From assembly GCA_958418185.1 (NCBI GenBank), contig CATZEP010000054.1, positions 1-8,457 of the forward strand: a stretch of DNA of 8,457 nt, written 5' to 3'. Source of the DNA: an uncultured Collinsella sp. Its GTDB lineage: Bacteria; Actinomycetota; Coriobacteriia; Coriobacteriales; Coriobacteriaceae. The notes under the pieces are model-generated. The model did no database searches and was not told where the DNA came from. It saw only the letters and a list, made by a program, of their open reading frames with translations. How positions within the stretch are numbered: position 1 is the stretch's first letter; the number at the start of each line of letters is the position of its first letter. This document shows, in pieces, positions 5,936 through 8,457 of the stretch. The position numbers were made by a program, and so were the translations under genes.

Positions 5936-6010
5936 TCAAAAAAGTTGCGGTGGAATAGTTCTTGTTTAAGAGCCAGAAGGCTGGATTTAGGAACTATTTC
6001 ACCGCAACTT
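5936..6010 (-). terminator. 69-nt hairpin element, copy 2, with T-run: probable hypA terminator
   Basis: Arms at 5942-5961 and 5991-6010 (20 nt each, 19 paired positions) flank a 29-nt centre that contains a small inner CCAG/CTGG hairpin. On the - strand the stem is followed directly by a run of six or more T residues, as in an intrinsic terminator, 10 nt past the hypA stop. It is the second copy of the element at 2255-2323: the arms are identical in sequence while the centres have diverged. Confidence 0.8.
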
Positions 6011-6020
6011 ATAGGGGATC

Positions 6021-6449
6021 CTAGACGATGTGGAGGGGGTGGGCGGCATCGACGGCGTCGGGGACGTCGGAAGGGCCGTCGGGGGCAGCGTCTGCCGGTT
6101 CCTCGTCGGGGGTCTCGATCTGCTTGATCATGACCTCCTGGCCCTGCAGCAGGTATGTCTCGCCGCTACCGCAATGGGGACAGGTCTTGCCGTGCTCGAC
6201 CGTCGCGTAGTCGCGGCCGCACACCTTGCAATGCGTCACGGCCTCGACGGGCTCCACAATAAGCTCCGCGCCCTCTGTGATAGGCTTTTTATCTGCCGCC
6301 CAGCGCCAAGCGTCGAGTAGTAGATCGGGAACGACGCCCGAGACCTCGCCCAGCAGCAGCGTGACGCTCGAAACGTGGCGCACGCCATTGGCGCGCGCCA
6401 CGTTCTCGACATCGCGAATGATGTGGTAAACGATTCCCAATTCATGCAA
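6021..6449 (-). CDS. hypA: HypA, hydrogenase nickel-incorporation metallochaperone
   Basis: HypA delivers nickel, with HypB, to the large subunit of [NiFe]-hydrogenase (or to urease in some bacteria). The N-terminus MHELGIVYHII carries the conserved nickel-binding His2 right after Met1. A zinc site of two CxxC motifs is present at Cys74/Cys77 and Cys90/Cys93, followed by the usual TYLLQGQEVMIKQIE core end. The start must be TTG at 6449, because only this codon puts His at position 2; AAAGG lies 8 nt upstream. The product has 142 residues, about 28 more than typical HypA, owing to an acidic, Pro/Ala-rich C-terminal tail (from about residue 113) ending in HPLHIV. No other hyp or hydrogenase structural gene is in the window. 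The upstream neighbour is an iron-sulphur oxidoreductase 197 bp away on the same strand. A hairpin with a T-run follows the stop. Confidence 0.93.
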   Translation of the reverse strand: MHELGIVYHIIRDVENVARANGVRHVSSVTLLLGEVSGVVPDLLLDAWRWAADKKPITEGAELIVEPVEAVTHCKVCGRDYATVEHGKTCPHCGSGETYLLQGQEVMIKQIETPDEEPADAAPDGPSDVPDAVDAAHPLHIV

Positions 6450-6501
6450 GGTAGAAACCTTTCAACAGAGGTCGATGCGATGTCAATTCAACGTCAGCGA
6501 G

Positions 6502-6601
6502 CGGCGATCCAGGTGCCCCAGGTTGCCCCGAAACAAGGCGTCCGCAGGGCTTTTGCCCGCGGCGCCGAAGTTGAGGGGCAAGATGGGGTACCTGGGCGCC
6601 G
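6502..6601. other. Long rod-like inverted repeat (candidate structured RNA) upstream of hypA
   Basis: Three nested helices stack into one rod. The outer helix pairs CGGCG (6502-6506) with CGCCG (6597-6601). The main helix pairs 6509-6529 with 6575-6595, with 18 of 21 positions matched. The inner helix pairs 6537-6550 with 6555-6566 (12 bp with single bulged T and A) and closes on a TTTT loop on the + strand. Small internal loops (7 and 8 nt) separate the last two. No T-run follows on either strand, so it is not a simple terminator. It could be a small RNA, a leader element of hypA, or a palindromic repeat. It lacks the conserved loop of SRP RNA, and I cannot assign it to a known riboswitch. 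Confidence 0.6.
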
Positions 6602-6617
6602 CGCAGCGTCGGCAGTG

Positions 6618-6639
6618 CCGCCGTTCGTTAGAACGGCGG
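6618..6639 (-). other. Hairpin just after the oxidoreductase stop codon
   Basis: A perfect 9-bp stem, CCGCCGTTC with GAACGGCGG, has a 4-nt loop and begins 7 nt past the stop on the - strand. No T-run follows, so it is a weak intrinsic terminator at best. It may protect the 3' end of the message or allow read-through into hypA. Confidence 0.5.
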
Positions 6640-6646
6640 AACCTCA

Positions 6647-8457
6647 TTACTTCTTCCCAAATTTAATCTTGATGGCGCGCTTGAGCGCGTACTTGCCGAG
6701 GCTCGGGAGCTTTTGCTCGTATTTGACCATCGTGGAGCACTCGGGGCGATCGCGATCCAGGTGGATGGCATCGAACGCGCACTTGGTGGTGCACAGGCCG
6801 CAGCCGATGCACTTGTTGGGATCGACGATCGAGGCACCGCAGCCCAGGCAGCGCGCGGTCTCGGCGCGCACCTGCTCCTCGGTAAAGGTCTCGACGTACT
6901 CGCTAAAGGGTGCAGCCTTCTCGCGGTCGCGGTCGACATACGCCACCTCGCGGCTCGCGTTGTCATAGCTCTCAATCACGACATCGTCGCGGTCGAGCGC
7001 GGTGTAGTGGCGCTGGTTGCGGCCGATGGTGAGCGTGGAGCCCGGCTGCACAAAGCGATGGATGGACACGGCGGCCTCGTGACCGGCGGCGATGGCGTCG
7101 ATGGCAAAGCTCGGACCGGTGTAGACGTCGCCGCCCACAAAGATGTCGGGCTCGGCGGTCTGATAGGTCTGGGGGTCGGCAAGAGCACCCTGGCCGCGGC
7201 CGAGCTCCACCTTGGAGCCAGCCAGCAGGTCGCCCCACACAATGGACTGGCCAATCGACATGACCACGCGGTCGGCATCGACGCGGCGCAGATCGTTCTC
7301 GTCGTACTCGAGCGCAAACCGGCCCTCGTCGTCAAAGACACGCGTGCAGCGCTTGAAGGTGATGCCGCACACATGACCGGCCTCGTCCAGGTGAACCTCC
7401 TTGGGGCCCCAGCCGCAGCTGATGTGGGCGCCGTCCTCAGCGGCCTCGCGACGCTCCTCCTCGCTGGCGGGCATCTGAGCCTCGCTCTCCAGGCAGAACA
7501 TCTCAACGTGCTCGGAGCCCAGACGGCAAGCGTTGCGCGCGACATCGATAGCCACGTTGCCGCCGCCCACCACAATGGTGCGGCCGGGCAGCGTGTCGAT
7601 CTTGCCACTGTTGACCTCGCGCAAAAAGTCGACGGCCACGGTCACGTCCTCGGCATCCTCACCCGGAATACCGGCGAGGCGGCCGCCCTGGCAGCCAATG
7701 GCAACATAAAAGGCCTTAAAGCCCTGCTCGCGCAGCTCGTCGAGCGTCACATCACGACCGACCTCCACGCCATAGCGGAACTCGGCACCCATCAGGCGAA
7801 TGATCTCGACCTCGGCCTCGATAACATCCTTCTGCAGCTTAAAGCTGGGAATGCCATAGGTGAGCATGCCGCCCGGGCGCTCATTCTTCTCGAATACGAC
7901 GGGCTTGTAGCCCTTCTCGGCCAGATAGAAGGCGCAGGACAGACCGGCCGGGCCGGCACCGATAATGGCAATCTTCTGATCGAAGCCGCCAGCGCGCGTC
8001 GGCGTCACCACGGGCGGGACATAGCGGGTCGCGGCATCCAGATCGCGCTGGGCGATGAACTTCTTGACCTCGTCGATAGCCACGGCGGCATCCACGCGAC
8101 CACGGGTGCAGGCGTCCTCGCAGCGGCGGTTGCACACGCGGCCGCAGATAGCGGGCAGCGGGTTCTCGCGCTTGATGAGCGCCAGCGCCTCGTCATAGCG
8201 GCCCTGCGCCGCGAGCTTTAAGTAGCCCTGAACGGCAACGTGCGCGGGGCAAGCCGTCTTGCAGGGCGCGGTGCCGGACTCGTGCGTCTCGATACGGTTA
8301 TCGTTGCGGTAGTTGGGCGACCACTTGGTGTGGTCCCACTTGGTGGCATCGGGCAGCTCCTGGCGCGGATACTCGGGCACCTGTCCGCCGGCCTTTTTGC
8401 TGCAGAGCTTCTGGCCGAGCTTGGCGGCGCCGGCCGGGCACACCTCAACACAGCGAC
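6647..8457 (-). CDS. GltD-like FAD/NAD(P) oxidoreductase with iron-sulphur motifs, 5' end cut off by window edge
   Basis: This protein belongs to the glutamate synthase small-subunit/NfnB-like family of flavoproteins, which move electrons between NAD(P)H, FAD and Fe-S clusters or ferredoxin. The frame is open to the window edge, so the GTG at 8443 is unlikely to be the start; the first visible residues RCVEVCP look like the end of a ferredoxin motif. Counting from 8443, the Fer4_20-type Fe-S domain has Cys61, 65, 100, 104, 108 and 112. The FAD site is IAIIGAGPAGLSCAFYLAEK (158-177). The NAD(P) site is IVVGGGNVAIDVARNACRLG (290-309). The second FAD-contact motif is DIFVGGDVYTGPSFAIDAI (433-451). 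A C-terminal ferredoxin domain has CLGCG (532-536) and CIGCGLCTTKC (545-555). A basic tail ends in KIKFGKK. Tandem stops TAA TGA close the gene. Lying upstream of hypA on the same strand, it may serve hydrogen or ferredoxin metabolism; a true glutamate synthase role is less likely, as no GltB is visible. Confidence 0.88.
   Translation of the reverse strand, partial: RCVEVCPAGAAKLGQKLCSKKAGGQVPEYPRQELPDATKWDHTKWSPNYRNDNRIETHESGTAPCKTACPAHVAVQGYLKLAAQGRYDEALALIKRENPLPAICGRVCNRRCEDACTRGRVDAAVAIDEVKKFIAQRDLDAATRYVPPVVTPTRAGGFDQKIAIIGAGPAGLSCAFYLAEKGYKPVVFEKNERPGGMLTYGIPSFKLQKDVIEAEVEIIRLMGAEFRYGVEVGRDVTLDELREQGFKAFYVAIGCQGGRLAGIPGEDAEDVTVAVDFLREVNSGKIDTLPGRTIVVGGGNVAIDVARNACRLGSEHVEMFCLESEAQMPASEEERREAAEDGAHISCGWGPKEVHLDEAGHVCGITFKRCTRVFDDEGRFALEYDENDLRRVDADRVVMSIGQSIVWGDLLAGSKVELGRGQGALADPQTYQTAEPDIFVGGDVYTGPSFAIDAIAAGHEAAVSIHRFVQPGSTLTIGRNQRHYTALDRDDVVIESYDNASREVAYVDRDREKAAPFSEYVETFTEEQVRAETARCLGCGASIVDPNKCIGCGLCTTKCAFDAIHLDRDRPECSTMVKYEQKLPSLGKYALKRAIKIKFGKK

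Larger units (their letters stand above)
5616..5941. other. AT-rich intergenic control region between hypA and the PTS operon
   Basis: These roughly 325 bp contain no convincing gene on either strand and are clearly more AT-rich than the flanking coding DNA. Besides the candidate promoter and the repeats listed separately, two similar TTTGTT motifs occur about 15 bp apart (near 5718 and 5733) next to GTTTAAAC. They could be binding sites for a regulator not encoded here. Confidence 0.5.

Noticed and set aside
6502..6601. The rod-like element as SRP 4.5S RNA, 6S RNA or tRNA-Sec
   Set aside because: The SRP GGAAG-type conserved loop, the 6S central bubble with its usual length, and a tRNA-Sec cloverleaf are all absent.
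6713..8221. A 502-codon open frame on the + strand opposite the oxidoreductase
   Set aside because: It is the antisense shadow of a gene with clear FAD, NAD(P) and Fe-S motifs. The Ala/Leu/Gly/His/Asp-rich product matches no family I know.

Overview
The window looks like chromosomal DNA of a high-GC, anaerobic gut Actinobacterium. The Coriobacteriia (Collinsella-like) are my best guess. This rests on the base composition, the combination of a PASTA kinase, a mannose-family PTS with a fused IIAB, hydrogenase maturation and ferredoxin-linked redox genes, and clear Shine-Dalgarno sites. It is inference, since no 16S or other taxonomic marker is present.

Layout. On the + strand, 2-1822 is the 3' part of a PknB/PrkC-type Ser/Thr kinase with one membrane segment and four extracellular PASTA repeats, closed by a strong hairpin terminator (1872-1912). 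Everything else runs on the - strand. A tRNA-Arg(CCT) at 2121-2196 is followed by a terminator and then by a rearranged second copy of its 3' end and terminator, in an exact 128-bp register (1940-2068). A mannose-family PTS operon follows in the order IIAB (4626-5615), IIC (3789-4607), IID (2852-3772), then an internal hairpin with a T-run, then the small ManO/DUF956 protein (2333-2731). Its AT-rich control region occupies about 5616-5941. Further right are hypA (6021-6449), a 197-bp spacer with a long rod-like inverted repeat, and the 3' part of a GltD-like FAD/NAD(P) oxidoreductase with iron-sulphur motifs (6647-8457) that runs off the right edge.

How the genes work together. The PTS genes form a sugar uptake and phosphorylation system: IIA and IIB relay phosphate, IIC and IID form the membrane channel, and ManO is a usual companion of this operon type. 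HypA (nickel insertion into [NiFe]-hydrogenase) and the GltD-like oxidoreductase point to hydrogen or ferredoxin-linked redox metabolism. Whether they share a transcript is uncertain.

The most interesting unexplained structures are non-coding. They are a 69-nt hairpin element present in two copies, each about 10 nt past the stop of a - strand gene; the scrambled tRNA-Arg duplicate with a segment complementary to the tRNA itself; and the roughly 100-nt rod-like structure upstream of hypA. I see no phage, transposase, CRISPR array or defence system here.
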